DNA from: Pelecanus crispus
Taxonomy: Eukaryota; Chordata; Aves; Pelecaniformes; Pelecanidae
NCBI RefSeq assembly: GCF_030463565.1
Contig: NC_134643.1
Span: 128,570,309-128,634,308, forward strand
Length of the DNA stretch: 64,000 nucleotides
Reading direction: 5' to 3'
Shown here: positions 40,495 through 53,599 of the stretch, in pieces
Numbering within the stretch: the first letter of the stretch is position 1
Layout: each line of letters begins with the position of its first letter
Notes under the pieces: model-generated
Told to the model about the DNA's origin: nothing
Seen by the model: the letters and a program-made list of their open reading frames with translations, nothing else
The model's database searches: none
Translations under genes and position numbers: made by a program

Positions 40495-43360
40495 ATTCAA
40501 GAATGAGACTGAACCACACACGTCAGGAGAAAATAATTTTATTGGAAGGAGGAGAGCAGCTCATCTGTCTTGAGTTAAGCTGTCATTGCAGTGATTTGGA
40601 ATGGTAAATACAGGAACATTCCCTGGATACAGCTGTGAGGTAAGAAAACCATTAGCATATCCACAAGATATTTCTACAAGGGACACATAAATATTTTTTT
40701 AATTCCTGCCTGTGCAAAAAAATATTTCCAGGAGAATTTAAATTGCTTGAGAGCAAAGTGTTGAGGCTCATGCAATGACAACAGAATTTAGAAATTAACA
40801 AGTAATGGAAAAGGAAACTGCTGTTTAAACTCACTCTATCCATGCACTGAGAAATACACACTCAATACACCATCAGTGCTGCCATCAGCAAATGCCAGCT
40901 GCATATTCTGAATTGTTGTGTAAAACTCTGTGACAAGCTCATGCACATATTTCTTTGCATTAAGCAAAGAAACCTTAGAGTAGGGCCTACAACAAGCTAG
41001 TAAACATAAAAGAAGGACTGCCTTTGAATTAACTGAAAAAAAATAAAGCCACATAGAACCCATATGTAATCTTCTTACCTTTATGCATTTTTTGATCCAA
41101 GATGCCAAGTTCACCTGCCAGCAAGCTGAAGGCCTAGAGCTAAAGAAAGCTGGAGTTGAATGTAAGAGAGGAGACCCAACAAACAGCATGAGCAACTGAG
41201 TGTGCAAGTTATTACAAAGAGATTCTGTGAGTGCGTGTGCACGTGCAAAATTTTGCCATGAGAATGGTGGTACTTATAAATACATACGTGCTACATTGCA
41301 ACTGAAGGGATGATTATACTAAAGTCAATCCTAAAAGTACATACACAAATGTGAACTTGCAAATGTGTGCGGGATGTGAATTCCCCATGGTGTGAGGAGA
41401 CACGACGAGAGTTATGTTCACCTATACCAGCCATCAGCCAAGCCAGCGCTACCCACGATACAAAGGCAACAATATCAATTCAACCCAGATTAAACTAAAA
41501 AGCCTAATTGTAAAGCTGCCAATATAAACAAACAAGCAAAAAAAAAAAAACCCAAATAATTTAATACTAAATGTGTGGTTCTGTGTGCAACATCAGCTGC
41601 CTTGAGGGGATCCAGGGTTTCTAAGTAAAAACAACAGTGCTAAAGCTATCCACCCACATCTCTTGTAGCAAGGCCGATGCCTTCACACGCGGGGTGCTTT
41701 GCACCAAATAATACTGCAGCTGCTGACATGGTGATGAAGGTGACGGCCATGGTCAAGGGGGCAGAAGGGATAAAACTATATATACACAGAGAGCTGTGCA
41801 CACCATTTTCCTTTGTTTACTTTTGATCTTACCACATTGCAAGATGTTAAGGTTGCCGGTTAAAAAGTTGAAGATCCAGATGGGAGCAAGGCTGTAACCA
41901 AGACATCTGTGGCTGCTGGTGTTCCTAAAGCAGAGCTATCAAGACTTGTTCAGAAACATTTCTGACAGTGTTAAAATGATGGAAGGTAGAGGAAGTTTAC
42001 TGAACTCTTCTTCCATCTTTGCTACCATCAGTGGGGCTGATAGTAATTGTAGGAAATTAGTGCAAAAAAAGCAGCTGCAAAAATAGGCACAGCCTCAAGC
42101 TATCAAAGTGACTTCTGAGCATTATTTTTCTCTGGAGAGGAATGCCCAGTCTCCCAGGAAACCAAGTTTGGCTACATCCTCCTCTTGCCTTTCATGTAAT
42201 GTGTCAATACTTATTTATAATTGTATTTTCTTCACATAGAGTCAGAATACACACTGACTCCTGACTACAGCTTTTTCTTTTTAAAGTCAGTGGAAACACA
42301 AGCTTTAATTTCCCCCTTGTTTCTGATTTATGATTAAGATACCTCTCCTCTGCGATGGCTCATATGCTGTCACTTTTGAACAGAAGAGCACTAGGGAACA
42401 TCGAACTTTGAAATTAATTACAGGAATAAAGCCTTCTTTGCATATTTTCTAATTATCCCTTTCTTTGTTAATGCCAAATAATGCCTTTAGCATCTTCCTG
42501 GAAAAAGTCGCATTGACCCTGCTCTGCGATTACGGTGCTTTTATCTCCCATCTGTGCTGTGAAAGCTACAGGCCTTCCATTTCAATGCAAAAATCTCCAG
42601 AAATAAAACCATTAGTACAAACAATAAAAAGATTAAAAAGCTGTACAGGTACATGATGCAAGCCGTACACAAGGCAGCCTTATCCAGTCATGGATGAAGG
42701 AGGGGAGAAAAAAGGTGACATGCCTTTTATTCTGTGGCTGTCCCTATGATCTCAGCTTATGAACAAATTAGACTTTAAATTAACCTAAAAATTTTGCAGA
42801 CACTGAGAAAATTCACAAGCACTAAGAGTCCATTGGCAAGATGTCTGGACAAAGGTCTCATCCCAGCCAAGGCTGAGCTTTGGAGCAAAGCAGTCATGCT
42901 ACTTCTCTGGTCACATTTGCTCTTTTTTAGTACTTGCCTTAGTTGCAGAGGGGGCTGTTGCAGGGCAAGGTGTCGTGCACGTCCACTCTGACTTGCCCCA
43001 AAAAATCTTGCGCTGAGAAGTAGGAGAGCAAGGAGGATCCTGGAGGGGAAGGAGCTTGACCGGACGTGGGTGACGGCCTGGGACCAGAGCCAGGAAGAAA
43101 GGCTGGCTGCCCAGCCGCAGGGACCGGGCCAGGGGCACCCTCGGGTGCCAGCCCCAGCAGGTAGCAGCAGCCCCACATCCTGCCTGTCCGCTTCACCCTG
43201 GCCAGCATGGGGTAGCAGCAGGGATGCGTGTGATGGTGTTTTTACGCATAATTCAATCACCATCCAGCATCGTCAGGTGCCTCTGGGAAGAGGCTTTCAT
43301 GTACAGCAACTTTTGGCCAGAGCCCTGGGGAGGGAAACTCCCAGTGTGCTGGCACCCTGT

Positions 43361-43680
43361 GCCCACGGCAAGCGCCTGGCGGCTGCCGCTGCTCCACTTT
43401 ACCGATGAGATACTCCATCCTGACGGGAACGGTCTCTGCTCCAGAACGCTCACTTTACAGGAAAAGCAGAGGGTAGCCTGTATTCGCTTTGGACGTTTCC
43501 ATCCTTCCTGCCACACCGTGCTCTCTGCCCACCCACCGCGGCATCCTGGGGACGGCACGGGGGCAAGGGCAGCAGCACGGCCGGGCAGGCTGGCAGAGCA
43601 GGATGCCCAGGACAGGGCTGTCGGCACGCTCCAGAGTGCCTGGTGCAGCAAGGTTGATCTGCCAGCGCTATGAAACTCAC
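43361..43680. promoter_or_regulatory. Isolated CpG-rich island in the upstream gene desert
   Basis: About 20 CpGs in 320 bp of high-G+C sequence, flanked on both sides by CpG-poor DNA, about 10.4 kb before DIPK2B. Frames stay open on both strands, but the products look compositional and match no family I know. It could be a distal promoter, a long non-coding RNA start, or an enhancer. Confidence 0.45.
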
Positions 43681-46600
43681 AGGAAAGTGCAGGCGTGTAA
43701 GTTTTGCCGCAAGGACCTCATGTCAGACCTTGCTCTTTTTTCTATCTTTTTTTTCTTGGGTTTGGCTCCGCAACTTGCTGTTCTTGTAGTTTGTTCTCAT
43801 GATCCCTTGAGTCATGCTACAGTGCTATGAGCTGTTTGCAGAAGAGTTGGCAAATTGCTATTATTTCACTCCCTGTGTGATTTAACCATTGCAAGCTGAG
43901 GGGCATGACATTTATGCGGATTAGTGACCTGGGGGGCTGGAAGCATCGGTGCAAGCCTAAAGGATGATGAACTGTTGTGTAATGGAGAGTCAAAAACATA
44001 GATTGGAAGTTAAATTACAAACACCTGGGGAGCAGAGGCTCTCTCAGCTCCCTCCCACCCCTTTAAAATGTATGAACTGGCTTTCCACTGCTCCCCTGAC
44101 ATTTTTTTTCATTCCAGCAGAGACTGAAGCTTTTCCAGGGGAAATATTAGTGAAATGCCATGGAGGATTATAGGTAACATGGCACTGGGTTTCCCGATTC
44201 AAGCAGGACCCCAACAGCTCAAAACCAGCTTTGAAACAATCACATCACAGCAGCCACAGCAGCAATAAATGTCTGATAAAACAACCAGAGCAAGTTCCTT
44301 GAGTTTTAAGACAATGTGTGCAGCAGAAAAATAAAAGAAAAAAAAGATCTCCCATGTTCTAAAAGGTTCCTTATGCAAAAAATTCTACATTTTTTTGGCA
44401 GTTTATTGGAGGTCTTGATGTTTCTTGGGTTTTCCTCAAAGAAGATCAACAGAAACCAGTCAGAAAATGAGCGCGTTACTTCTAATACCTGAAATGAACA
44501 ACTGTGAGGCCCCAGTCCAGGCCAGATCCACTTCTCTAAAATTAGGTTGGCCTGCACTCTTCATTTATTTACTCCCTCAGCAGCCCAAGGGAATATACTT
44601 AGTGTGTGAAATGAAGCACGGGCCCTTGTGAGAGCAGATTTTATGTCATTAAAAGGAAAAATGCAATACTGCAAATGAAGAAATGTCTCATTAGGATTGC
44701 ATTTACTTCCCCACAAATGCCAGCCAAGATTTATTTTTAAACGTATACCTAGAGTTCTGGCTTCTAGATATATGCTGCTACCAAAAAAGGGCCCACAAGT
44801 GACCTGTGATATGATCCATTGTCTTCGGGTGTGTTTGCAGCCTATTAGAGAAGTGCCTGAGGAGCATGTAAGCAAAGAGGTTGTGGGGGAAGAGAGAGGT
44901 GGAGGATATGTGGGAACAATCCCAATTTATGAGCAACTCAAAGAACAACAGGGCTAAGGATGGGACTCTCATCTCTGTCCTCACACAACTTCCCACCAAG
45001 AAATACTCTTCCCTACAGACAGTTCCACCACAGCAACAGCTAAGGATCAAAAGCCAACCTTGAAATAACTTTCTGTTAAAGTTAGTTTTAATAAAATGAG
45101 CTTTGGATGCAATTTTAGTTCTTGAAATGACAGCAGAAATTTTTTGGTTGGTTCTGTTCGTATTTCCCTGCTTCCCTATCCACGTTTTGCTATAAGCAAT
45201 AGGTTATGGTCAGCTGCTTCTATCTTGGTGAAATTTTGCCTTCCCAGATTAGGAAAAAAAGAAAGTGGGATGTTTGTTGTAAAATACTGTCAGGAATTCC
45301 CCCAGCTAATCCTCCTTTGCTTCTCTCTCAAAACTTTGAGACACAGAGTACTGCTTTTGGAATGGGGGTAGTTTGCATATTGTAACTCTGAGAAAAGCAC
45401 GCCTCTTTCTGAACTCTTGGAGGCAAAGCCAGTCTAAGGAGGCAGTTGCACAGCTGCATTGCAAGGAGCTGTTAGTTTGGCCTCCCACAGACTACTGTGA
45501 CTATCCAAGCCAAAAGAAAAATGTATTTTATTTACAGCATGGAGGAAAGTTACAAAATGTTTCTAAAGATCGGTAGCTGCCCTGTGAATTCACTCTCTAC
45601 AGAGTTCAACAAGCAGTCAGCAGTTGAAAGAGCCTCTGAAAGTTTTCACTGTGTTGCTGGCTGCCTCCCCTCACCAGCTATCTTCCTGACTGAGGTTAAA
45701 TAAGGACAAGCCTTTAAAACTCTAGTATTTTAAAACAAGTTACCTTATTTTTTGCTGATTTGGCATCTATTTCCATGGAAACAGAAGAAGAACTAGAAGC
45801 CAGCAGCTGAAGTTGGCTACACCACTGCTCTTGGCTTGTTCTACTTCCATTTCCATGGAAACTGATGTAAGATCAGTGCAAACAAGGCAAAGTTTGCTTT
45901 TTTTTAAAAAAAAATTAACCCTTTCTTGATTGTCTGCTTCCAGATTAGTTTGGTGCCAGAAATGCAGATACAAAGTCACCAGACATGCAAGGAAGAGCAG
46001 CCCACACACCTTCACGACTGTGCATGCGTGTCTGTGTTTGCATGTGTGCACGTTTGTGCACTCTATTTTCTAACATGGATCTTCAAAGTAGTCACCAATT
46101 TACTTTAAGGATGCTAAAAATCACAAGAAAATAACTAATGTACAGGAGAGTTAAGGAAGAGTGGGAAAGAGCAGCTGGTTATGTCCCCGCATTGACAGGA
46201 CACTTTTCTGCTACAGGTTTGTAGTCTCCTGTGGGGAGGTCAAGGAGATCAAGGATGGAGGAGTGCACTGAGTCCTGGAGCTGCCCCGCCGAGCCTCTCA
46301 CAAAGGTGTCCTGCCTGCAAGGGGCTCCACAAGGCTCTGCTCTGCAACCGGTGCCGGTCCCCATGGTGTCCCAGCTAGCATAAAGGCTGCTGTGTCATGC
46401 AGCTCTTTCACAGGGAGAACGGCAAGTGGGAAAGCAGCGATGGGAGTAGAAAAAGCAGCAAGGGAAGGAAAAAGAAGTGTGTGATATAAGGGAGGCTGAC
46501 ATGCACAATTGCCCCCCATGGAGGTTAAAGGCAGAAGTAATAAATTGGCAACGGAGCAAAGCAATTTGATGAGAAGAAATGGCACCTCCTTGCTAATTGC

Positions 46601-48378
46601 TTTCTAGGAGTTTTCTGGAGTATTTCTCCTCTGAAGCCATGTATGGTCTCCATTTTGCCTATAAAACCATTGAAACTCAGATTTTAATGTACCTTTTCTT
46701 TTTTTGTTTTTTTCTCCTAATCTGGCAATGTGCTAAAGCACATGTCACAAGCCTTCAAAGGTCCTGGTAACATATGCAATTCAATGTGGAGCCAAAGCAT
46801 TATAGATGGTGTTACAGAGTTTGTGTAGGCTGGGGTTGACCACTGCTCATGGAGCATGAGCTATTCAGGCTTTCTTTGAGTTCGTGACTGAACCTGATCT
46901 GAGATTAAATCACATGTAGGGAATTGATTCACTTACCCTGCTTCATTAACAGGATTTTGGTGCCTATCCTAGAAAATCTGGATCCAGACATGTAAACCCC
47001 AATGTAATAAAGTATTGAATCATGTACCTGAGTCCTCCACAAGACGAAACAAATATAATTTATATATATGCTCTACTGCTTCACACTGTTGGACCTCAGA
47101 CACTAATGCTTACATGTAGAAAAGGTTTTCTAGATTGTAACAGTCTGCTTAGACCTGGGGGGCTTTGGAGGTGTCTCCTTTATTCGATTGCTCTTTCTTA
47201 CAAAATGCAAGGAGGAGGCTGGTGGGAGAAAATGGCTAAAGAGAAGGGAGGTGGCCTAGGTCACACATCTAGTTACCAAAACATTAAAAAAATGGATTTA
47301 TAGCCAGAAGAGAATAGAAGCCAGGGTTTTAAGAGAGAGGTGAAAAAATACAAAGAAAATCAATACATTTCATGTCTTGATTCATTTTTCCTTCCAATTA
47401 ACACACTTCTAGATTAGGCCAGTTTTTAAGAACCTGTTCATATTTGCACCAGACACAACAGCACCTGGTCTGTACCAGATCTGATCCCACCTGAACAGGA
47501 ATCAATGCCTGAATATCAAAAATTGTTAATGCATGTGGAAAAAGTGTCCCCACTATTGTCACCTGCAAACGTTAGTTCCATGATAACAAGAACATTCAAG
47601 ACTATAGGGTTGTATCCTTTGGTACATGGGAAAAACAAAAGTCACTGCCTAGAGTGCACCTGTACTGTGAAAATTCATACTGGAATCTCCTTGTCCTAGC
47701 ACTGGGTATTGGTCAAGACCACTCCCAAGGTTAGTCAAAGCAGCCTTCACATCTTTCTGACAAACTACCCAACCTCTCCTTGCATCCAGACAGCTGGAAT
47801 GATACAGCTGATGAAAAATATGGATTACCATACTCCCACTCAAAAATAATTAACCGGAGATTCCAATCTGATGAACAGAAACCAAATGGGACCAAACAAT
47901 TGGCATCTAGAAAGAAATACATGGTTTTACAAAGTTAGTAGTCTGCCATTGGATCAAACATCTGTCATGTTGTATTCTTTCAGGGCATATTTTTTTCAAG
48001 ATTTTTTCCTTTACCAGGTAACTAGCTCAGAAGGAATCTTTTCATATCCATATTTTAAATGTGTTTCACTTTGGTCTTGGAAACCAGGCTGCTATTTCAA
48101 CAGCTTTGGTTCATTAGCCAGCCCATTCCAAGAGTGTCTCCCTGCCATGCCATTTTTATTGTAGATGACCCTGTTTTGTCCTGCTTCTGCCTCACAGAGG
48201 AATTTGATAGAAAATCTGAAATTACAACAACAAAAATTCTGCATTATTTTTGATCCTTTTAACTGTTGGGACACAGAGTCAATAACAAATATTCAAGAAA
48301 AATATTGTGGGTAGGTCTTTCCCTTCTGGAAAATTGTATGATGTGAAAATATTTCTTGTTTTCTATAGAATGAGGATC

Positions 48379-48398
48379 TTATTTATTTATTTATTTAG
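48379..48398 (+). repeat. (TTTA)5 short tandem repeat
   Basis: About five TTTA units. Confidence 0.8.
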
Positions 48399-50293
48399 CA
48401 TGGGGAGGGATGCTTTGTTCCTTTGCTGCAGTATTGTCAAAGAAAATCACAATGCACCCGCCAGTGTTTCATGTGCAGTCATGTGGACTTGGACTCCACC
48501 TAAGGAGCTGCTTTGCTAAACGAGTGGTCCAGGAGCACAGGCGCCACTGCCGCTTATGTTTGCAAGGCCACCGCTGATGGAGAGCAAGTGTTCCTTGACA
48601 AGGAGCTTTGTTCCCTTTCCAGACAGCTCCTCCTCGCCTCTTTCCTGCATGGTTTGTGCAGGGAGTGACCAGCGCACCCCCATCTGGTGTGCAGCCAATT
48701 TTCTTTTCGCTATCATTTTCCCTTAGGCTCAAGATCTCATTTTCTGTCTGTGGACACTGATGCACCAAAATCCAGGATCCTCTTCCACATTTTCACTGCT
48801 TGGCATGATCTCCCGTAAACGCTGCAAACACCACAGTAGCTGATAGCATTTGGCCTTTTGTACTGACATTTCAGCCTCTCACAAACTCGAACTGGCCTTA
48901 TCTGTTGGCCACGGTGCCTGAGGCTTTTCTTCTAGCTGTCTTTTTCTTCCAGTTGTCTACCAGTATGCAAAGGCAGAGGTTTCTGAACAGCACATTTCCT
49001 CTTCTGCAGCAGAAGAATGGAGTCAGGGAGAATCAAAAAAATACCACAGATACAGAACAATACCTATTTTCTTATATTATTAATAGACTAGATTATTGAT
49101 GCGTCTGATTACTTACATCCAGGCTTATCAAACAGTAGGAATTATTTCCTGGTGAGGCAAAAAAAAAAAAAGCCAAATTTTTATTCCTGTTTTAGTATTT
49201 TCATTGATTCAAAATGTAGAAAAATCCATACACACACACGTCAAATTTTCTCATAGTGAATTGAAGTGCAAACATGCTTTACCAGCTCAGCTGCAGTGTT
49301 TCACACCACCCACACCTCAGTGGCCCCTTTCTCTGTCTGTATTTGTAGTCTGGGCAGTGGGTTTGGTTTGCTTGCTTTTTTCTCCTCCTCTCCCTTTCTC
49401 TTTCATCTTTTAGCAAGAGAAAAAGGGAAAGAAACAGGGTGGGGAGAATAAGAGTATATAACAGAAGTTGTCCATTACAAATCCAACTGGAACAAAAATT
49501 TTCTGTTGCAGATCACTTCAAAACAGATGTTTCTTTCATAATCATGCAATCAGGAGGAAAACACAGAAAAAGGAAGTGATCGCATCCTCCCAAAAGTTAT
49601 GAGGTTTGTTGCATTCAAAAAGACACATTTTTCATTTTGAAAGAGTTGAAAATGTGTCAAGCCATGCTAGCTATTAATCCACACATCCAGCCTGAACTGG
49701 GATTGAAGAGATAAGCAGCTCGATATCAAGTCTGTACAGGTTACTTGGCAATAGTTTAATGATTATCTTGGATATGATTAATGAAAAATACTATTAAGAG
49801 TAATCATGTTGCACCACACCCTGAGCTGACTTCCACCCTGTCCTGCGAAGCTGCTCTGTGCGGCAGCCAAGGTCTTATCCAGGCCCTGCAGGCAGCAAGA
49901 GCCAGGCAGGGCCCACTGAGGAACTCAGGAAGACCAGGAGCCTCTCCTCTTCCAGCAAAAGTTTGGTTTTTCCTGTATCTTGTTTCTTTTCTGTGCATGG
50001 CAGTGAGATGCAGCCCTCCCACAACCCACCAGGCAATATGCTGTTGCTCAGCAACCCCGTACTTGCTGAGAAGGCTCTTTTACAGCAGTAAACCTGGGCT
50101 GAAGGGGAAAATGAGGTGATGTGACACCTGAAACCTGCTGCTTACATTGCCCAAGCAGCAAGGTCCCTATGAGCAGATGCAGGTCAGTAGCAGTGAGGAT
50201 CCTGGTGGCAAAGTCAGCTGAGGAGTTGCAGCACTGTACCTTCTGCTCCTCTGCATCTGGTCTGTTCTAAAGCATTTAGTGGTGATTACCAAG

Positions 50294-50318
50294 AATTAAT
50301 TAATTAACTAATTAATTA
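50294..50318. repeat. (TTAA)n-type short tandem repeat with TAATTA sites
   Basis: ATTAATTAATTAACTAATTA followed by ATTAC. It is nearly palindromic and packs several homeodomain-type TAATTA cores, most simply a degenerate microsatellite. Confidence 0.65.
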
Positions 50319-51094
50319 CAAAGGTCTCCTGCTCTGCAAAGCCATTTCCAGTGTCACAGTTAGATCCAGAGCACAGAGCTGGCACCATGTTTTGCTTGGG
50401 GTGAGCCAGCCAGTGGAGATGATGAGGTGGGGAGAGCATGGCTGCAAGGCTCCACCGGCATGAAGCCCACTCCTGGGGACAGCCGGAGTTGTTCAGAAGG
50501 AGGTGGGCAAGGGACTGGGGTGGAAAGAGGCAGTGAGGAACAGCTGGATTGCAGTAGTGGATTGGGTGGAAACTGCGAGGTGGGTCAAGTAAAAGGTGTA
50601 TTTCATCCCATGAATACTTGGGAAAATCAGCCTGTCCTCCCCTCGTCTCCTCCAGAGCCAGCAGCAGGGGAGGGCAGGTCCTCTCCTGCCTCGATGTGCA
50701 GTTGGAGACTGCAGCCATACCCCTCCAAACCAACAGCCATTGGGGTCTGCAGAGACTGGGCGGTTTTGGGACCCAAAAGCTCCACTGCCTGCAGGGTTGT
50801 GGCCAGGAGTGGGGCTGTGCTGCCGGGTGGGTTTGCACACCCCTCAAGGCATATGGAGAAAGGAGAGATCAGGGCACAGAGGCTAAATAAACCCTTTTAC
50901 CTCTGTTGGTAGAAACCACTCCAAAAGCTTTTCTGTGCTTGGTCTGACTTTGATAGGGCAGTACATGCATTTTGGTTCATATTAGAAATTTTTAGAAATT
51001 GTAACTTCTAGAAAACTAACTAGGCTTTTCCATTAGGGCCACCATCTCCATGTTCTCATGTGGTTAACGGCGTTGCATAGAAGTGTCTTGTTAT

Positions 51095-51142
51095 AAGGTT
51101 TGTAAACCTTCTCCCATCGGGTCGTTAGCACCGACCCATCGG
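51095..51142. other. Two adjacent short hairpins with a CCCATCGG direct repeat
   Basis: AAGGTTT-GT-AAACCTT (51095-51110) is followed by GGGTCG-loop-CGACCC (51119-51137). CCCATCGG is repeated at 51113-51120 and 51135-51142. The function is unknown. Confidence 0.55.
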
Positions 51143-52482
51143 CAGCTCTAGCAGACCCCACTGCAATCAGTGCCCTGAAAATCTGACCTGCTACTCCCAC
51201 CTGGCACAAACAGAAGATCTACAAGGCTACTGCAGACCTGACCACAATACCTACGTGCTGTGTTACCAGAAGGAAAAGAAAATAAAATACAGGTTTGACG
51301 TTACCCGCTGAACCACCTCATTAAAAGAGAGGCTGCTTTCAGAAGCACAACCCTCTCTCACAACATACAGCAAGCAGTGGTTTCCTGACTGCCATTTCAG
51401 GCTAGCTCAGAGGTATATGTATTCATTTGTAAGCTTTGTTTTCAGTGCTGTGAGCATAACTGAGTGTTTCCTACACACATCATCTGTGCTTGGGGACAGC
51501 CCACCTGAGCAAAAATGGTTGAGGGAACGAGGGGGTTCAGACCCTGGGGGCAAGCACAAATGCCAGCAGCAAGCTCAAGGTGGGTATGACAGACCAGCTC
51601 CCACTCTTTGAATAAGAAGTTGCTTTTATAACACTTCAAGGTGATGCAGGTGTGGTACACTGTAAGAAAACACAATTACACATGCTGTTCCTAGGAAAAG
51701 ATAAACATTGCTTTACATGTGCCTAAATCATGCAAAACTCCAAGAACAACACAGCCATCAAGGTATCATTAATAGAACAGAAACTCTGCTATCCATGTAG
51801 TGTTTTTTTATGACAGACCATGGGGTTTGCTGTGGGAAGGGCCCAGTTAGCAACCCCAGAGGCGGAAGCCCTCCCCTTTCCATCGGTCGCCATGGGGCAA
51901 CGCAGGCTGGGGTGCCAGGAGACAGGAGCCTGGGTCTTTGCTTTTCAAATTACAACAGAAAATTGGAGACCGAAGCCAGGCAATTAAATTATTAAAGAAA
52001 CTGAAAGATATGTATTTTATATATTACATAACGAAGATGAAGACAGATTGCGGGCATTTAATTTTGGTACAATCCGGGAAATAGCTGGGCAGGGAGCAAC
52101 ATGAACACATCCAGTGTTGCAGAGCTACCAGCAGGAAACAGTGGGAAGGGCTGATTTCTGCAGAGGGGAAAGGAGCAATGTACCAGCAATAGGAAATGCC
52201 AGGGATGAACTTCTGGATGTGGGAAGCGGTTAACACTGGTGTTTAGCTCTGGCTCTTTCCACCAGCATATTTCAAAGAGCTTTATACTGGAGTATAAGGC
52301 CTAATGTGAACATGGCGCTATGCAGAACTGTGCGCTGAATGCACTCGCTGGTGTACCAGCACCGCCCAGCCCCTCTCGTTTGCAGCACTGGCAGGGTTCA
52401 TTACATCCCCCTTTCCTCTCAGCAGGGCTCATTATCCTCATCTGTCTGTGCTGCGCCCTGTAGACAAACCCTAAATGTCACT

Positions 52483-52600
52483 ATATCCATTTCGCGCATA
52501 GGGACACACCAGGAGATGAAGCAACGTCCCACAAGGGTACACAGTCGAGGAGAGACCCCAGATCTCCCAAGTGCCACAACTAATGACCATCTGCGCTTGA
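52483..52600 (-). mobile_element. MIR-like ancient SINE, antisense
   Basis: GATGAAGCAACGTCCCACAA, GGGTACACAGTC and GAGACCCCAGATCTCC follow the reverse of the MIR consensus (GTGACTTGCCCAAGGTCACACAGC...AACCCAGATCTCC). The flank just upstream (CAAAGAGCTTTATA near 52275) could be its distal part. Confidence 0.5.
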
Positions 52601-53599
52601 AAGAGCTGCCTTGCACTGTTAGGATCCCTCTCCTCCATCAGACCCTCTGGAAAGCGAGGGGCAATCACAGAGCCCAGCGCACACCCCTGTGGCTCAAGCA
52701 TCCCTCAGTCTCATCAGGCTGCGGTTAAATGCTGGAGGGGATAATAAAGGATGGCTACAGTGCACCTTTTTTTTCCTTTAAAAAAATGTGCTAGGAAATG
52801 GCTTGCTCACATGGTGTGATTGGTCCAGCTGGGGGGACAAGAAGTCTCCAAAGCCTCAGTGTATTTCTGACTGCTCTCATGGTGAGATACAGCCCAGGAG
52901 AGCCTCCTGCGTCAATCAAAACATGACAGCTGGGGACAGTTGAGGACAAAGCCTGGTGCCACCGTAGCAGCACGGTACATGCTGTACTGTCTGGGGCTGG
53001 GGTACAACAAGGGATGCCCCTTCAAGGTCTGCTTTCCCAGCCTCAAGCAAGCTGCCTGCAGCAGCCTGCCAGGGGCCATGCCTGCACCCCAGCCGCTCCA
53101 GGCCCGGGAGAGGCTTAGTCCTGCACCCAGCATCCAGGCCAGGATGGGTAGCCAGTAGTTTCCGTAACTTTCAAGTCTTTGGCCTAATGAGAACAGCTTT
53201 TGGGTGTGATCACAGTAGTTTCTAAGTGCATTTGAAAGCTCTGGCAAGCTCCTGCATTAGCCCCTGTCCATTTCTCTAGCTTCTTTCCAGGGCCAGGACC
53301 ATCAGGAAAAGGTATTCAAAACCACTCAAGTCTTGCTGAAAAGCCCCATTTTTCAAAAGCGGCTTAGAGGGCGAGCTGTTACTTCAGCAGGGTGTTTTGG
53401 AAAGCTTCAGGCTATCCTGCTTTCCATGGTATGAAACACTGCAGTGCAATCACTTCTAAACAACGTTATTTTCAAGAAACAAAGTGGTGATGCTTCCACC
53501 TGACAGTATTTTCAGCGGCTCTGTGAGAAGGGGAAACTGAGCCAAGAAAGCATCCGAGAAGTCAAGCGATGCACCATCACAAATCTCCAAGAATAAAAC
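52601..53599. other. Non-coding DNA directly upstream of the DIPK2B promoter region
   Basis: Moderately GC-rich, with no recognised exon. GAAGGGGAAACTGAGCC near 53526 faintly recalls the MIR core in antisense but is too short to call. Confidence 0.6.

Larger units (their letters stand above)
33676..43360. other. Long non-coding stretch, no gene seen
   Basis: AT-rich, with a GC-richer patch at 36000-36900 whose frames look compositional. The 39600-40050 stretch resembles a 3' UTR in composition and has overlapping AATAAA signals on the + strand near 40030 and 40070, but no coding sequence precedes it. A homeodomain-motif-rich segment lies at about 42330-42620. Confidence 0.65.
43681..52482. 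other. Long non-coding stretch, no gene seen
   Basis: Contains two TTCCATGGAA palindromes exactly 80 bp apart (45771 and 45851), (TTTA)5, an A13 run at 49159, the TAATTA-rich repeat at 50294, and the hairpin pair at 51095. G+C rises after about 50 kb. The frame at 50308-50847 and its antisense partners were read and rejected as coding. Confidence 0.65.

Noticed and set aside
53515..53585. Possible sixth MIR relic (GGGGAAACTGAGCC)
   Set aside because: Only one short block resembles MIR. The order of the other elements cannot be followed.
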